Counted from the stretch's first letter, positions 41,874 through 51,227 are shown. The stretch: DNA of 52,539 bases from Flavobacteriaceae bacterium (GCA_013373385.1 JABXHX010000047.1:1-52539); one strand, 5' to 3'. Program-made: numbers and translations. The notes: generated from the sequence alone by a model not told the origin.

Positions 41874-41881
41874 TATATTTG
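41874..41881 (+). promoter_or_regulatory. -7 promoter box of the GT2-pyrC-DUF4296 operon
   Basis: TATATTTG, exact TAnnTTTG, 26 bases before the ATG at 41908; back-to-back with the DUF4271 box only 14 bases away. Confidence 0.5.
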
Positions 41882-41907
41882 CTTCACTTATCTTTTACTA
41901 TAAAAAA

Positions 41908-42627
41908 ATGTCTGACGCTCTAGTTATTATCCCTACCTATAACGAAAAAGAAAATATAGAGGCTATTATTAGAGCCGTTTTTAAGCAAGAGACTGTTTTT
42001 GATGTTTTGATAGTTGATGATAATTCTCCAGACGGAACAGCAAGTATTGTTACCAACTTAATTCCCGAATTTCCTAACAGATTGTTTCTTGAAAAAAGGT
42101 TAAAGAAAAACGGGATTGGCACAGCTTATATTCATGGGTTTAAATGGGCAATTGAAAAAAAATACGACTACATTATTGAAATGGACGCCGATTTTTCGCA
42201 CAATCCAAAAGATTTAAATCGCTTATACAAGACTTGTGCAAAAAAAGGATTTGACGTATCTGTTGGATCTAGATATTCTAACGGAGTTAATGTTGTAAAT
42301 TGGCCTATGAAAAGGGTCTTACTTTCTTATTTTGCATCAAAATATGTGCGTTTTATCACTAGAATACCTGTATGTGATACTACAGCTGGATTTGTTTGCT
42401 ACAAAAGAAAAGTACTAGAAACCATTAACTTAGACAAAATTAAATTTGTTGGATATGCTTTTCAAATAGAAATGAAATTTAAGGCATGGAAACACAATTT
42501 TAGAATAAAAGAAGTATCGGTAATTTTTACCGACAGAACACTAGGCGAATCCAAAATGAGTGGCTCTATTGTATATGAAGCCTTTTTTGGAGTGATAAAA
42601 CTAAGATTAAAAGGAATTTCTAAATAA
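41908..42627 (+). CDS. Polyprenol-phosphate mannosyltransferase-type GT2
   Basis: The 239 residues are a GT2 glycosyltransferase of the dolichol-phosphate-mannose synthase (DPM1) type: ALVIIPTYNEKENIEAII at the start, LIVDDNSPDGTASIV, the metal-binding MDADFSHNP, VGSRYSNGVNVVNWP, TTAGFVCYKR and FTDRTLGESKMSGSI. It lacks the C-terminal membrane helices of some relatives. It should move a sugar (likely mannose from GDP-mannose) to a polyprenyl phosphate at the inner membrane, feeding glycan or glycoprotein synthesis. pyrC follows after one base, so they share a transcript. Confidence 0.9.
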   Translation: MSDALVIIPTYNEKENIEAIIRAVFKQETVFDVLIVDDNSPDGTASIVTNLIPEFPNRLFLEKRLKKNGIGTAYIHGFKWAIEKKYDYIIEMDADFSHNPKDLNRLYKTCAKKGFDVSVGSRYSNGVNVVNWPMKRVLLSYFASKYVRFITRIPVCDTTAGFVCYKRKVLETINLDKIKFVGYAFQIEMKFKAWKHNFRIKEVSVIFTDRTLGESKMSGSIVYEAFFGVIKLRLKGISK

Positions 42628-42628
42628 C

Positions 42629-43966
42629 ATGAATACAACACTAATAAAAGACGCTCAGATAGTAAATGAAGGTACCGTTTTTACTGGAGATGTTTTTATT
42701 GAAGGAAAAATTATTACACAAATTTCTAAAAGTATTGAACCGCAACCAAACACAGTAGTTATAGATGCAAATGGCGCCTATTTATTACCTGGTGTAATCG
42801 ATGATCAAGTACATTTTCGCGAGCCTGGTTTGACACATAAAGCCAATATTGCTACAGAAAGTAAAGCGGCTATTGCTGGTGGAATAACATCGTTTATAGA
42901 AATGCCAAACACTGTTCCACAAGCTACCACTCAACAATTATTAGAAGATAAATTTGCTGTTGCAGCCAAGACATCATACGCTAACTACTCTTTTATGTTT
43001 GGCGGAACTAATGACAATCTAGAGGAGTTGCTCAAAACCAATCCAAGAAATGTTGCGGGAATCAAATTGTTTTTAGGCTCATCAACCGGAAATATGTTAG
43101 TGGATAATGAAGAGGTATTAGAAAAAATTTTTTCATCGACAAAGATGATTATTTCTGTACACTGTGAAGATGAAGCTACAATAAGAAAAAATACGGCTGA
43201 GTACAGAGAAAAGTACGGTGACGATATTCCGATAAAATACCATCCAATAATTAGAAGTGAAGAAGCTTGTTATATCTCATCATCAAAAGCGATTGCGCTA
43301 GCTAAAAAAACAGGTGCAAGGCTTCATGTTTTTCATCTATCAACAGCAAAAGAAACAGATTTATTTAGAAATGACATTCCGTTAGAAGAAAAACAAATTA
43401 CAGCTGAAGTTTGTGTGCATCATCTGTGGTTTTCTGATGAAGATTACAACGAAAAAGGAACTCATATTAAATGGAATCCTGCGGTAAAAACTGCAGCAGA
43501 CAGAGCGGGTTTATGGAAAGCTTTGTTAGATGATCGGTTAGATATTATTGCTACAGATCATGCTCCACATACTATAGAAGAAAAAGACAATGTATACACA
43601 AAAGCTCCTAGTGGTGGGCCTTTGGTTCAACATGCTTTACTGGCTATTTTAGAAAAAGTAAAAGAGGGTGTAATTTCTATTGAAAAAGCCGTAGAAAAAA
43701 TGTGTCATAATCCAGCAAAAATATTTAAAATTGAGCAACGCGGATTTATAAAAGAAGGGTATTATGCAGATTTGGTGTTGGTCAACACAGAAACACCCCA
43801 AACTGTTTCTAAAGAAAACATTTTGTATAAATGTGGTTGGTCTCCTTTTGAAGGCACAACTTTTTCATCGACTATAACACATACATTTGTAAACGGAAAC
43901 TTAATGTATGATAAAGGTGTTTTTAATGAAACTATAAAAGGAGAACGTTTATTGTTTAATAGGTAA
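42629..43966 (+). CDS. pyrC: Dihydroorotase (class I), with variant metal motif
   Basis: The 445-residue enzyme closes carbamoyl-aspartate to dihydroorotate in pyrimidine synthesis. Recognisable are K146 (GIKLFLGSS, the residue carboxylated to bridge two zincs), H178 (ISVHCEDE), H233/H236 (RLHVFHLST) and D310 (IATDHAPHT, catalytic Asp). The first metal motif, usually HxHxR, reads DDQVHFREPG: Q60 stands where the first zinc His is expected, with H62 and R64 kept. I recall the same Gln in other Bacteroidetes dihydroorotases, so it looks like a lineage trait. It sits between the GT2 and DUF4296 genes with one-base gaps. Confidence 0.92.
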   Translation: MNTTLIKDAQIVNEGTVFTGDVFIEGKIITQISKSIEPQPNTVVIDANGAYLLPGVIDDQVHFREPGLTHKANIATESKAAIAGGITSFIEMPNTVPQATTQQLLEDKFAVAAKTSYANYSFMFGGTNDNLEELLKTNPRNVAGIKLFLGSSTGNMLVDNEEVLEKIFSSTKMIISVHCEDEATIRKNTAEYREKYGDDIPIKYHPIIRSEEACYISSSKAIALAKKTGARLHVFHLSTAKETDLFRNDIPLEEKQITAEVCVHHLWFSDEDYNEKGTHIKWNPAVKTAADRAGLWKALLDDRLDIIATDHAPHTIEEKDNVYTKAPSGGPLVQHALLAILEKVKEGVISIEKAVEKMCHNPAKIFKIEQRGFIKEGYYADLVLVNTETPQTVSKENILYKCGWSPFEGTTFSSTITHTFVNGNLMYDKGVFNETIKGERLLFNR

Positions 43967-43967
43967 A

Positions 43968-44339
43968 ATGAAAAAACTGATTATTCTTTTTATTGGTGTA
44001 TCTCTTACTGCTTGTACAAGCAAAACGATTCCTAAGAAACCTGTAGATCTAATTCCGAAAGATACAATGGTACTACTCTTAACAGATTTATTTATTGCCA
44101 AAAGTGCTGCAATAGAAAAAAATTTAGACAACCAAAAAAATCTTAATTACATTCCTTTAGTTTACAACAAGTATAAGATTGATAGTACACGTTTTAACAC
44201 AAGTAATAGATACTATACTACTGTTTTTGAAGAATACGAAATCATATATCTAGAAGTAAAGGAAAAATTAGAAAAAATTAATGCAACAATGCAACCTGCT
44301 TCTAAAGACAAAAACAGCTCTGTCAAAAAGAATAATTAG
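43968..44339 (+). CDS. DUF4296 lipoprotein
   Basis: The 123-residue protein has a lipoprotein signal (KKLIILFIGVSLTAC, lipobox cysteine at 16) followed by the DUF4296 pattern: LIPKDTMVLLLTDLFIAKSAA, YIPLVYNKYKIDSTRF, YYTTVFEEYEIIYLEVKEKL. DUF4296 is a Bacteroidetes family of unknown function, often beside pyrC. The gene is last in the GT2-pyrC operon (one-base gap). Its stop overlaps that of the convergent epimerase gene in the four bases TTAG, leaving no room for a terminator between them. Confidence 0.85.
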   Translation: MKKLIILFIGVSLTACTSKTIPKKPVDLIPKDTMVLLLTDLFIAKSAAIEKNLDNQKNLNYIPLVYNKYKIDSTRFNTSNRYYTTVFEEYEIIYLEVKEKLEKINATMQPASKDKNSSVKKNN

Positions 44340-45346
44340 TTCTTATCTTTTCGGTAATTTGTTCCTGTTTCTTTAACTACTTGCTCTATAGGCTCAAATT
44401 TAAAGTCGGTCATTTGCTTTATTTTCTCTGAAGAATAATAGGTTTTGCTATGCATAGATTTTTCTGACTCTTTAGTAATTAGGCGTTTTTTTTGTGTTAT
44501 AAAAGAAATCCATCCGTCAAAAATTCTCAATGCTGAACTAAAAAATTTAGATACTTTAATAGATGGTGGCTTCTTGCCAAGAGCTTTGGCTATTAAAGTA
44601 AAAATAGCTTTAAACGATTTATTTTCTGAAACTAAAATAAAGCGTTCGTTTTTTATGGGTTGTTCTGTGAGTGTAATCATGGCCTTAGCTACATCGCTAA
44701 CACCCACAAACCCAGTAACACCTTCAGTATAAAATGAAAATCCTTTTGCTATTTTTGAAAATAATTGACCCGTATTTATATTCCAAAATCCAGCACCTAA
44801 AATTACACCAGGGTTTACAATTACCACGTCTACTCCTTCTTGACTGGCACGCCAAACCTCCATTTCTGCTCCGTGTTTTGTAATAGCATAGCAGCTGTTT
44901 GAAGTTTCAGGGTTCCACTCGTTTTCTTCTGTCACTTCCTTCTTGTTAATTGCGTTATCTATCGTAGCAATAGAGCTTACAAAACATAGTTTTATTACCT
45001 TATTAGCAATACAATAATTAACAATGTTTGCAGTCCCTTCAATGTTTACTTGACGCATTGCTCTGTACTCTTTTGGGTTAAATGAAACCAATGCCGCTGC
45101 ATGATATACAAGCGTTACATCTTTAAAGGCATCTTCTAAAGAAGGAACATCTGTAATATCTGCTTGTATCCATTGAATTTTTTCAAAAAGTTCATCTACA
45201 TTCTTTGTAAAATAAGAGAATACCCGCTTTACAGCCATCAAACTTTCTTTGGTTCTGTAGGTAGCTTTTATTGCTTGGTTTTTTAAGGTCAATTCATACA
45301 ATAAGTGTGAGCCAACCAACCCTGTTCCTCCAGTAACTAATATCAT
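44336..45346 (-). CDS. NAD-dependent epimerase/dehydratase family (extended SDR)
   Basis: The 336 residues form an extended short-chain dehydrogenase/reductase. The NAD site GGTGLVGSH is at residues 6-14, the acidic/Asp step at ADITD, and the catalytic triad S124 (FVSSIAT), Y152 and K156 (CYAITKHGAE). The C-terminal domain resembles the NAD-epimerase / 3-beta-HSD-like branch often involved in nucleotide-sugar or steroid-like substrates; the exact substrate cannot be read from sequence. The -7 box lies five bases before the ATG, predicting a nearly leaderless mRNA. It is divergent from tyrS. Confidence 0.85.
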   Translation of the reverse strand: MILVTGGTGLVGSHLLYELTLKNQAIKATYRTKESLMAVKRVFSYFTKNVDELFEKIQWIQADITDVPSLEDAFKDVTLVYHAAALVSFNPKEYRAMRQVNIEGTANIVNYCIANKVIKLCFVSSIATIDNAINKKEVTEENEWNPETSNSCYAITKHGAEMEVWRASQEGVDVVIVNPGVILGAGFWNINTGQLFSKIAKGFSFYTEGVTGFVGVSDVAKAMITLTEQPIKNERFILVSENKSFKAIFTLIAKALGKKPPSIKVSKFFSSALRIFDGWISFITQKKRLITKESEKSMHSKTYYSSEKIKQMTDFKFEPIEQVVKETGTNYRKDKN

Positions 45347-45351
45347 ACATG

Positions 45352-45359
45352 CAAATCTA
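45352..45359 (-). promoter_or_regulatory. -7 promoter box of the epimerase gene (nearly leaderless)
   Basis: Minus-strand TAGATTTG, exact TAnnTTTG, five bases before the ATG at 45346. Confidence 0.55.
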
Positions 45360-45401
45360 AAAATCCTAGTTGCTAAAGTAGTTTTTTTTGTAGGATAAAA
45401 G

Positions 45402-45409
45402 TATCTTTG
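45402..45409 (+). promoter_or_regulatory. -7 promoter box of tyrS
   Basis: TATCTTTG, exact TAnnTTTG, 18 bases before the ATG at 45428. No T-box or other leader structure is visible in the short leader. Confidence 0.5.
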
Positions 45410-45427
45410 CTTTCTCTTAAATAAAAA

Positions 45428-46729
45428 ATGATGACAAATTTTGTAGAAGAATTACGCTGGCGAGGACTGTTACACGATATTATGCCAGATACCGAAGAGT
45501 ATTTATTAAAAAACAAAACTGCGGGCTATATTGGTTTTGATCCAACAGCAGATTCTTTACATATCGGTAGTTTGGTACAAATCATCATTTTAATGCATTT
45601 TCAACGTGCAGGTCATACATCAATAGCTTTGGTTGGTGGTGCTACAGGTATGGTTGGAGATCCTTCTGGAAAATCTGCTGAACGTAATTTATTAGACGAA
45701 GAAACGTTAGCTAAAAATATTGCTGGAGTGAAAAGTCAGTTAGAGCGATTTTTAAATTTTGATAAAACCTCAGAAAATCCTGCAGAACTGGTAAATAATT
45801 ACGATTGGATGAAAGATATTTCTCTGATTGAATTTGTGCGTGATACGGGCAAGCATATTACCGTAAATTATATGATGGCTAAAGACTCTGTTAAAAAACG
45901 TTTAAATGGCGAGTTTGCAGAAGGAATGAGTTTTACAGAATTTACCTATCAGTTATTTCAAGGATACGATTTTTATCATTTATACAAAGAAAAGAATTGT
46001 AAAATTCAAATGGGAGGTTCTGACCAATGGGGTAATATTACTACTGGTACAGAATTAATTAGAAGAAAAGCACAAGGAAAAGCCTATGCATTAACTGTGC
46101 CTTTAGTTACCAAAGCAGACGGTACAAAATTTGGTAAAACCGAAGGTGGTAATGTTTGGTTAGATGCCAATAGAACATCGCCTTATAAATTTTATCAATA
46201 TTGGTTAAATTCTTCTGACGAAGACTCAGAAAAATACATTAAAATATTTACCTTCTTGTCTCAACAAGAGATTGAAGAATTAATTACAGCGCATAAAGAA
46301 GCTCCTCATCAACGTTTGTTACAAAAGAAAATTGGAGAAGAGGTTACCGTAATGACTCATGGTAGAGATGCTTACGAAAAAGCCATTGCTGCTTCAAATA
46401 TCTTATTCGGAAAATCTACAGCAAACGATATTAAATCATTAGATGAGCAGACTTTTTTAGATGTTTTTGAGGGCGTACCACAAGCCTCTATTGCAAGAGA
46501 GGAAATAGAAAACGGGTTAGATATGATTGGTGCTTTAGCTGCAAAAACCAATTTTTTAAATTCAAATTCTGATGCCCGTAGAGCTTTGAAAGAAAATGCT
46601 GTTTCTGTAAATAAAGAAAAAGTAAAAGAAGAGTACACAATTACCTCTGCCGACTTAATTGCCGATAAGTATGTATTATTACAGCGTGGTAAAAAATCGT
46701 ATTTTTTATTGCAGGTTATAGACGAATAA
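45428..46729 (+). CDS. tyrS: Tyrosine--tRNA ligase
   Basis: The 433-residue class I synthetase charges tRNA-Tyr. The HIGH-type motif is LHIGSLVQI after GFDPTADS, the tyrosine site includes [14 protein letters not shown] and GGSDQWGNI, and the KMSKS-type motif is KFGKTEGGN. The C-terminal S4 RNA-binding domain starts about residue 365 ([15 protein letters not shown] ... [20 protein letters not shown]). Two ATG codons adjoin at 45428; either could serve. Length is normal. A strong hairpin follows the stop. Confidence 0.96.
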   Translation: MMTNFVEELRWRGLLHDIMPDTEEYLLKNKTAGYIGFDPTADSLHIGSLVQIIILMHFQRAGHTSIALVGGATGMVGDPSGKSAERNLLDEETLAKNIAGVKSQLERFLNFDKTSENPAELVNNYDWMKDISLIEFVRDTGKHITVNYMMAKDSVKKRLNGEFAEGMSFTEFTYQLFQGYDFYHLYKEKNCKIQMGGSDQWGNITTGTELIRRKAQGKAYALTVPLVTKADGTKFGKTEGGNVWLDANRTSPYKFYQYWLNSSDEDSEKYIKIFTFLSQQEIEELITAHKEAPHQRLLQKKIGEEVTVMTHGRDAYEKAIAASNILFGKSTANDIKSLDEQTFLDVFEGVPQASIAREEIENGLDMIGALAAKTNFLNSNSDARRALKENAVSVNKEKVKEEYTITSADLIADKYVLLQRGKKSYFLLQVIDE

Positions 46730-46742
46730 AATAAATTTAGCC

Positions 46743-46772
46743 AAATAAAGCCAGTATTTACTGGCTTTATTT
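46743..46772. terminator. Bidirectional terminator after tyrS
   Basis: Stem AAATAAAGCCAGT / ACTGGCTTTATTT (46743-46755, 46760-46772) with loop ATTT. It lies between convergent tyrS and the YHS gene, whose stop codon it touches. Confidence 0.85.
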
Positions 46773-47215
46773 TACATTTTTTTCTGAAGTTTCTCCCAAT
46801 TTTTATCTGCTTGAGCTTTTAACTTTTCGGCTCCTTCTTTTTGCCAAAGTTTTAAGGTATTTGTTCCCCAAGCATTGTAAAATAAGTAGAGTTTACCATC
46901 TCTTATCTCAAATGCCTTTGGGTTTATAGCTACTTTTTCTCCGTTTTTACCGATAGCATAAGCACAATAACCTCCGTACTGTGGTATGTATTTTTTAGGG
47001 CTCTTTTTAAACTTCTCTAGATTTGCTTTGTTAGAAAACTTAAACTTAACTCCGTTAAAATTTGTGGTGAATTTCTTATTTCCTTTTATTGCTTTGTTAC
47101 TAAAATACGCTACTACATCATATCCATTAGCTACAAAACCCTTTTTTAGATTATAATCTTGCTGCGCAAAAATAGCGTTTGAAATAAGCAAAAGTACGAG
47201 TATAATTTTTTTCAT
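46772..47215 (-). CDS. Exported YHS-domain protein (copy 2)
   Basis: The 147 residues start with a signal peptide (MKKIILVLLLISNAIFAQ). The mature part is a YHS domain: GFVANGYDVVAYF, then KFTTNFNGVKFKFSNKANL, KKYIPQYGGYCAYAIGKNG and GKLYLFYNAWGTNTLKLW. The GGYCAYA segment carries the single Cys typical of the exported YHS group; YHS domains are proposed metal-binding modules. It starts one base after the stop of the upstream paralogue and is clearly a tandem duplicate of it. Confidence 0.86.
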   Translation of the reverse strand: MKKIILVLLLISNAIFAQQDYNLKKGFVANGYDVVAYFSNKAIKGNKKFTTNFNGVKFKFSNKANLEKFKKSPKKYIPQYGGYCAYAIGKNGEKVAINPKAFEIRDGKLYLFYNAWGTNTLKLWQKEGAEKLKAQADKNWEKLQKKM

Positions 47216-47216
47216 G

Positions 47217-47672
47217 TTACTGTTTTTTATGTTGTAATTCTTTCCAGTTTGTATCTCCTTTTTGCTGAAGTTTTTTTGTATCTCCTTCTTTCCAATCTTC
47301 TAGTTTATTACTAAACCAAGCATTGTAAAATAGGTACAGTTTACCATCTCTTATTTCGTAAGTTTCAGCATCAATTTGCATCTTGGTTTTTTTTGCTGCA
47401 ATTGCATACGCGCAATAACCTCCATACTGCGGAATGTACTTTTTGGGGTTGGCTTTAAATAATTTTAAGTTCTTCTCTGAAACAAACTTAAATTTAACAC
47501 CATCGAACGTTGCAGTAAATTTATTGTTTCCTTTTAAAGGTTTGGTTTTTATAAAATACGATACCACATCGTAACCATCGGCAACAAAACCTTTACTAGT
47601 ATTATAATCTATCTGTTGAGAAAATGTTGTGGTGGTAATTCCTAAAAAAAGGAATATAATAACGTGTTTCAT
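47217..47672 (-). CDS. Exported YHS-domain protein (copy 1)
   Basis: The 151-residue paralogue of the next gene has signal peptide MKHVIIFLFLGITTTTFSQ and the same YHS core (GFVADGYDVVSYF, KFTATFDGVKFKFVSEKNL, KYIPQYGGYCAYAIAAK, GKLYLFYNAWFSNKLEDW). Differences are concentrated in loops. It follows the TlpA-like gene by 42 bases on the same strand with no clear promoter box between, so the three may be co-transcribed. Substrate or metal unknown. Confidence 0.86.
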   Translation of the reverse strand: MKHVIIFLFLGITTTTFSQQIDYNTSKGFVADGYDVVSYFIKTKPLKGNNKFTATFDGVKFKFVSEKNLKLFKANPKKYIPQYGGYCAYAIAAKKTKMQIDAETYEIRDGKLYLFYNAWFSNKLEDWKEGDTKKLQQKGDTNWKELQHKKQ

Positions 47673-47714
47673 CTTTGCTTGTTTTGCTATATAGTCGATG
47701 AAATTTTGGTTTGA

Positions 47715-50102
47715 TTACAAATGTTTCTTCAATAAAGTTTCTAATTCTCCTGTTAAAAAAGGCGCTCTTAAATTTTCCGTAACTATTTCTCCTTTTTTAT
47801 CAATAAACATATATCTTGGTATTCCTTTAATTAGAAAAGAGTTCATTAAATATTCCCACTGACTTTTTGTTAATCTAAAATGATTTCCTTTAACCCCTTT
47901 AACAATTGCATGGTAATTATCTATAGGAGAAGTCTCTCCTGTAATATAAACAAATTTGATTTTTTCCCCTTGAAGTTTTGTTTTTAGTGGTTTTACATTT
48001 TCAAAATCATTGACACAAGGTCCGCACCAAGTTGCCCAAAAGTCAATGAAGATAACGTTGTCTTTAAATAGATTTAAGATATGCCTAAATACTTCTGTTT
48101 CGTTAACATTAGTTACATCATGTAAAAAGTAATCTCTATTTTCTTTTAATGATAATAGTTCAAGTTTTTTAATATTATGCTGCTTTTTTAAAATCTTTTT
48201 AAATTGTTTATTTGATATCTCTTTTTCGAGTTCTTCTAATTCTATGTTAGACAATAACTTATTCTCTCTGTTAATTATATCTGCCCTGTGTTGAGAAGCA
48301 ATGATATCATTTACTAGCTTACTTGTAACACCTTGTAGTTCTATTCTTTTTTTTCTTCTTATTTTATAAAAATTGTTCAATTGACTAATGTTCATCAAAC
48401 TTCCATAGTGTTCAGAGAAATTTCTCCATAAATTTTTGTTTTCCTTTTTTAGCTTTTTAACGCAATTCACATCACGGCATAAACTAAGTTTATCTAAGAA
48501 TAAATCTTCTTTCTTAGATAGTTTAATTTTTTCTTTTTGTAATGTTTTTTTAAATTCATCAAAGTAATTATAAAAACCTAAAGGAAGAATTTGACTATCA
48601 AACCTTAAATAATTAATAACTGTAGCGTATTCACTTCCTAAAGATAACATTGATACCGTGTTGAGGTTTTCTGTCTGTAAAAAATTATAATAGCTTTTAT
48701 CAACAGGTTTATTTTCTACTACTAATTTATTTTCTTTTCCGCTTTCAACAGTAGTTTTATCTTTATTTAAATGTATTACTGTTCGCCTTTCTAAATCATA
48801 AGCTAAAACATTAGACATAAGTTGTAAGCCTAATAACTTTTTTTTAAATTCAATTGCCTCTTTGCTAACTAACCTTTTTTCTCCTATATCTTTAAGTGTT
48901 TTAATTTTTTTCTTATAATTGGCGGTAATATAGTTTTTGTATTCTTCTCTAGTAATTGAAAGAAAATCTTTGTAAAATTTGGGGTGCAAAACCCTATTAA
49001 CATTGACATTTAACGTATCTAAATTTGCTAACTCTGAATTAAGTCTTTGCTTGTTTCCCATAAACTCAGAAACATTGTTTTGATACTGTACCTTTTTTGC
49101 ATCTATAATTTGTGTTAACGTTTTTTCTGGCTCTAAAAAAGGAAGTACATCAATCTTACCAATTCTTTCATTACTTTCAAATCTAACATAAACTCTTTGT
49201 GCATATTCTAAGGGCACGTAAACTTCAAAAGTTCCGTTATCATTAACTTTAGTACTATACGTTTTATTTAAATTTATTATTGGGTTTCGTACAAGAACAT
49301 TAACATTCCAATTAAATTTTGGGTGGTAGCCTTTAATAAAACCTTGGTATTTAGCTATGCCTTCTTTAAATTCAAAAGCTTTTTTAGGTATATTTTCTTT
49401 AAATTCTTTCGTTTGCGTTTTAGCTTTTGAAAGCAGTTTTAATTCTTTTAAATTTTCTCCGACTAATACATTATTTCCATTCTCTTTAATAACCAATACT
49501 TTTGTACTATCTCCTTCTGTTAATTGGATTATTTGATTATTGGTTTTCTTTGTTAGTTTAAAAGTAGCCCAAAGCTTATTTTTGTAAATAATAACATCTT
49601 CATAAAGTCCTAATATCCACTTATTACTACCATCTGTACTAAACCAGTTTCCTCTTATCTTATCCGAAAATCTTTTTGGTTCTTTTGTATTACTCAACCC
49701 AATATCAAACACTCTTGTATGAACACCATAATAATCAAAACTCTTTATTGAGTCATGAAACTTTGGAAAAACTAATGAATATTTAATCTTTTGGTAAGAC
49801 GTATCTTTATAAACCGAATCTAAACGAATCCCTACAGCTTCTTGTAAATAAAGTTTTTTTCCTCCATTACTGTTTTGAATATAAACTTTAGCATTAGGCG
49901 ACCTAAAGCCTTCAAAAACAAAAGCAAAAGAATGGTTTACTTTGAAATCAATTGTTGTGCTTTGCGAAGTTCTTTTTATATTAGTTATTTCTACTTTTTT
50001 TGAAACAGTACTATAATCTAAACTGCTAGTTTCTTTTTTAAAGAAAAAACAGATAGTTACTAAAACTGCTAAAACAAAAATAAGAGCTATTCTTTTTTTC
50101 AT
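47715..50102 (-). CDS. Large TlpA-like thioredoxin-fold envelope protein
   Basis: ATG 50102 gives 795 residues; a GTG 18 bases upstream is less likely. A short N-terminal helix (KKRIALIFVLAVLVTICFFF) anchors or exports it. About 660 residues of beta-rich then helical sequence follow, including a DUF4369-type or carboxypeptidase-regulatory-like stretch near KGYHPKFNWNVNVLVRNP. The C-terminus is a thioredoxin domain with DFWATWCGPCVND (C693, C696) and a proper cis-proline loop (GIPRYMFID). Predicted to be periplasmic. The very long N-terminal part is much larger than in ordinary TlpA/ResA and probably holds the specificity. Two YHS-domain genes follow. Confidence 0.83.
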   Translation of the reverse strand: MKKRIALIFVLAVLVTICFFFKKETSSLDYSTVSKKVEITNIKRTSQSTTIDFKVNHSFAFVFEGFRSPNAKVYIQNSNGGKKLYLQEAVGIRLDSVYKDTSYQKIKYSLVFPKFHDSIKSFDYYGVHTRVFDIGLSNTKEPKRFSDKIRGNWFSTDGSNKWILGLYEDVIIYKNKLWATFKLTKKTNNQIIQLTEGDSTKVLVIKENGNNVLVGENLKELKLLSKAKTQTKEFKENIPKKAFEFKEGIAKYQGFIKGYHPKFNWNVNVLVRNPIINLNKTYSTKVNDNGTFEVYVPLEYAQRVYVRFESNERIGKIDVLPFLEPEKTLTQIIDAKKVQYQNNVSEFMGNKQRLNSELANLDTLNVNVNRVLHPKFYKDFLSITREEYKNYITANYKKKIKTLKDIGEKRLVSKEAIEFKKKLLGLQLMSNVLAYDLERRTVIHLNKDKTTVESGKENKLVVENKPVDKSYYNFLQTENLNTVSMLSLGSEYATVINYLRFDSQILPLGFYNYFDEFKKTLQKEKIKLSKKEDLFLDKLSLCRDVNCVKKLKKENKNLWRNFSEHYGSLMNISQLNNFYKIRRKKRIELQGVTSKLVNDIIASQHRADIINRENKLLSNIELEELEKEISNKQFKKILKKQHNIKKLELLSLKENRDYFLHDVTNVNETEVFRHILNLFKDNVIFIDFWATWCGPCVNDFENVKPLKTKLQGEKIKFVYITGETSPIDNYHAIVKGVKGNHFRLTKSQWEYLMNSFLIKGIPRYMFIDKKGEIVTENLRAPFLTGELETLLKKHL

Positions 50103-50143
50103 CTTTCTTATTGAAGACACAAAAATTACGCCAAAAACTACGG

Positions 50144-51118
50144 TTACAACACCATCAAATTACAACCTCTAATATCAGAGTTATCAAAGCGTCCAATAAC
50201 TTCAAAAGAACCGTTGTGATTAACTTTTCCTAAATCTTGAGTGGCAATAAACGAACAAGAATTGTAATTCGCTAAATCTATGATATTAATTCCTCCAGAT
50301 TTTCCATTAGACAGAATACTCAACGGATCTTCTGTGTCTCTAGTAAAAATTTTCATCCAAGGCGGACAATCAAAAATTCCGTTTCCTTTAGAATAGGCTT
50401 GACTTAACAACTCTGTCATTCCATATTCTGAATGAATTTCTGAAACACCAAATCCTTCTTTTAAAATACTATGCAGCTCTGTACGTATCAATTCTTTTCG
50501 TCTCCCTTTCATACCACCAGTTTCCATTACAATCGTGTTTTTTAAATTAAACTGATATTTCTCTACCAAATCTAACAGTGCAAAAGAAACGCCAATTAAT
50601 AACACTTTTTTTCCTTTTTCATTAAGAGATGTTAGTGTAGCTGCCAAGGCATCCAAATTGTTTAAATAAAATCCGCTTTCAAATTGCTGAGATTTTTTAA
50701 TTAAATCACGAACCATATATACCAAAGAAGAACCTTCTCTTTCTAAGTAATTAGGTAGTAATGCTAGTACAGTATAATCAGAAACAGCTCCATAAAAATG
50801 TTCAAACCCCTTTAAATAACTTGTTTGGTAATAAGTTAAATCTGTAACAAAGTGCTTACTAGTTTGTATACCTGTAGTACCAGAGCTAGTAAAAATTTGT
50901 TGCACTTGATCTGTACTAGATACAACTTGATGTGTTTTAAAAAATTGAATGGGTAAAAATGGAATTTCTTCTAAGGCATTTACATCAGAAGGGTGTACAT
51001 ACAATAAATCACAAAAAGAACGATATAACTTGTTCTCTTTAAACTGATGTTTAAATGTCTGTAAAGCCCTTTCTTTAAAGGCTTGTTGTGATTGTATGGC
51101 TGTTATTTTTTCAATCAT
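50144..51118 (-). CDS. LuxE/acyl-protein synthetase-like acyl-activating enzyme
   Basis: ATG 51118 gives 324 residues; a TTG-start frame to 51160 runs through the -7 box (51130-51137) and is rejected. The ATP-binding loop IFTSSGTTGIQTSKHF, VMETGGMKGRRKELIR and SEYGMTELLSQAYSK are the ANL-superfamily/LuxE signatures, ending with a short C-terminal segment (GRFDNSDIRGCNLMVL). LuxE proteins activate a carboxylate as an acyl-adenylate and pass it to a protein; there are no lux genes here, so the substrate is unknown. Flavobacterial homologues are often called simply acyl transferase. Monocistronic and divergent from the small gene at 51298. Confidence 0.83.
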   Translation of the reverse strand: MIEKITAIQSQQAFKERALQTFKHQFKENKLYRSFCDLLYVHPSDVNALEEIPFLPIQFFKTHQVVSSTDQVQQIFTSSGTTGIQTSKHFVTDLTYYQTSYLKGFEHFYGAVSDYTVLALLPNYLEREGSSLVYMVRDLIKKSQQFESGFYLNNLDALAATLTSLNEKGKKVLLIGVSFALLDLVEKYQFNLKNTIVMETGGMKGRRKELIRTELHSILKEGFGVSEIHSEYGMTELLSQAYSKGNGIFDCPPWMKIFTRDTEDPLSILSNGKSGGINIIDLANYNSCSFIATQDLGKVNHNGSFEVIGRFDNSDIRGCNLMVL

Positions 51119-51129
51119 TTTACTATTTA

Positions 51130-51137
51130 CAAAAGTA
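51130..51137 (-). promoter_or_regulatory. -7 promoter box of the LuxE-like gene
   Basis: Minus-strand TACTTTTG, exact TAnnTTTG, 11 bases before the ATG at 51118, so the leader is only a few bases long. Confidence 0.55.
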
Positions 51138-51169
51138 ACTGGTTTCGTTATAGTAAACAATTAAATTCT

Positions 51170-51194
51170 GTAAGTAAATAATTTTGTTACTTAC
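51170..51194. promoter_or_regulatory. Inverted repeat in the divergent 51118/51298 region
   Basis: Perfect eight-base arms GTAAGTAA / TTACTTAC around nine bases, upstream of both divergent promoters. Shape fits a dimeric regulator's operator; no regulator gene is adjacent. Confidence 0.4.
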
Positions 51195-51227
51195 TGTTCA
51201 TTTGCCTTATTTGAATTAGTTTGGTAT

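Noticed and set aside
51119..51160. TTG extension of the LuxE-like protein
   Set aside because: It includes the TACTTTTG promoter box and adds residues not expected in the family.
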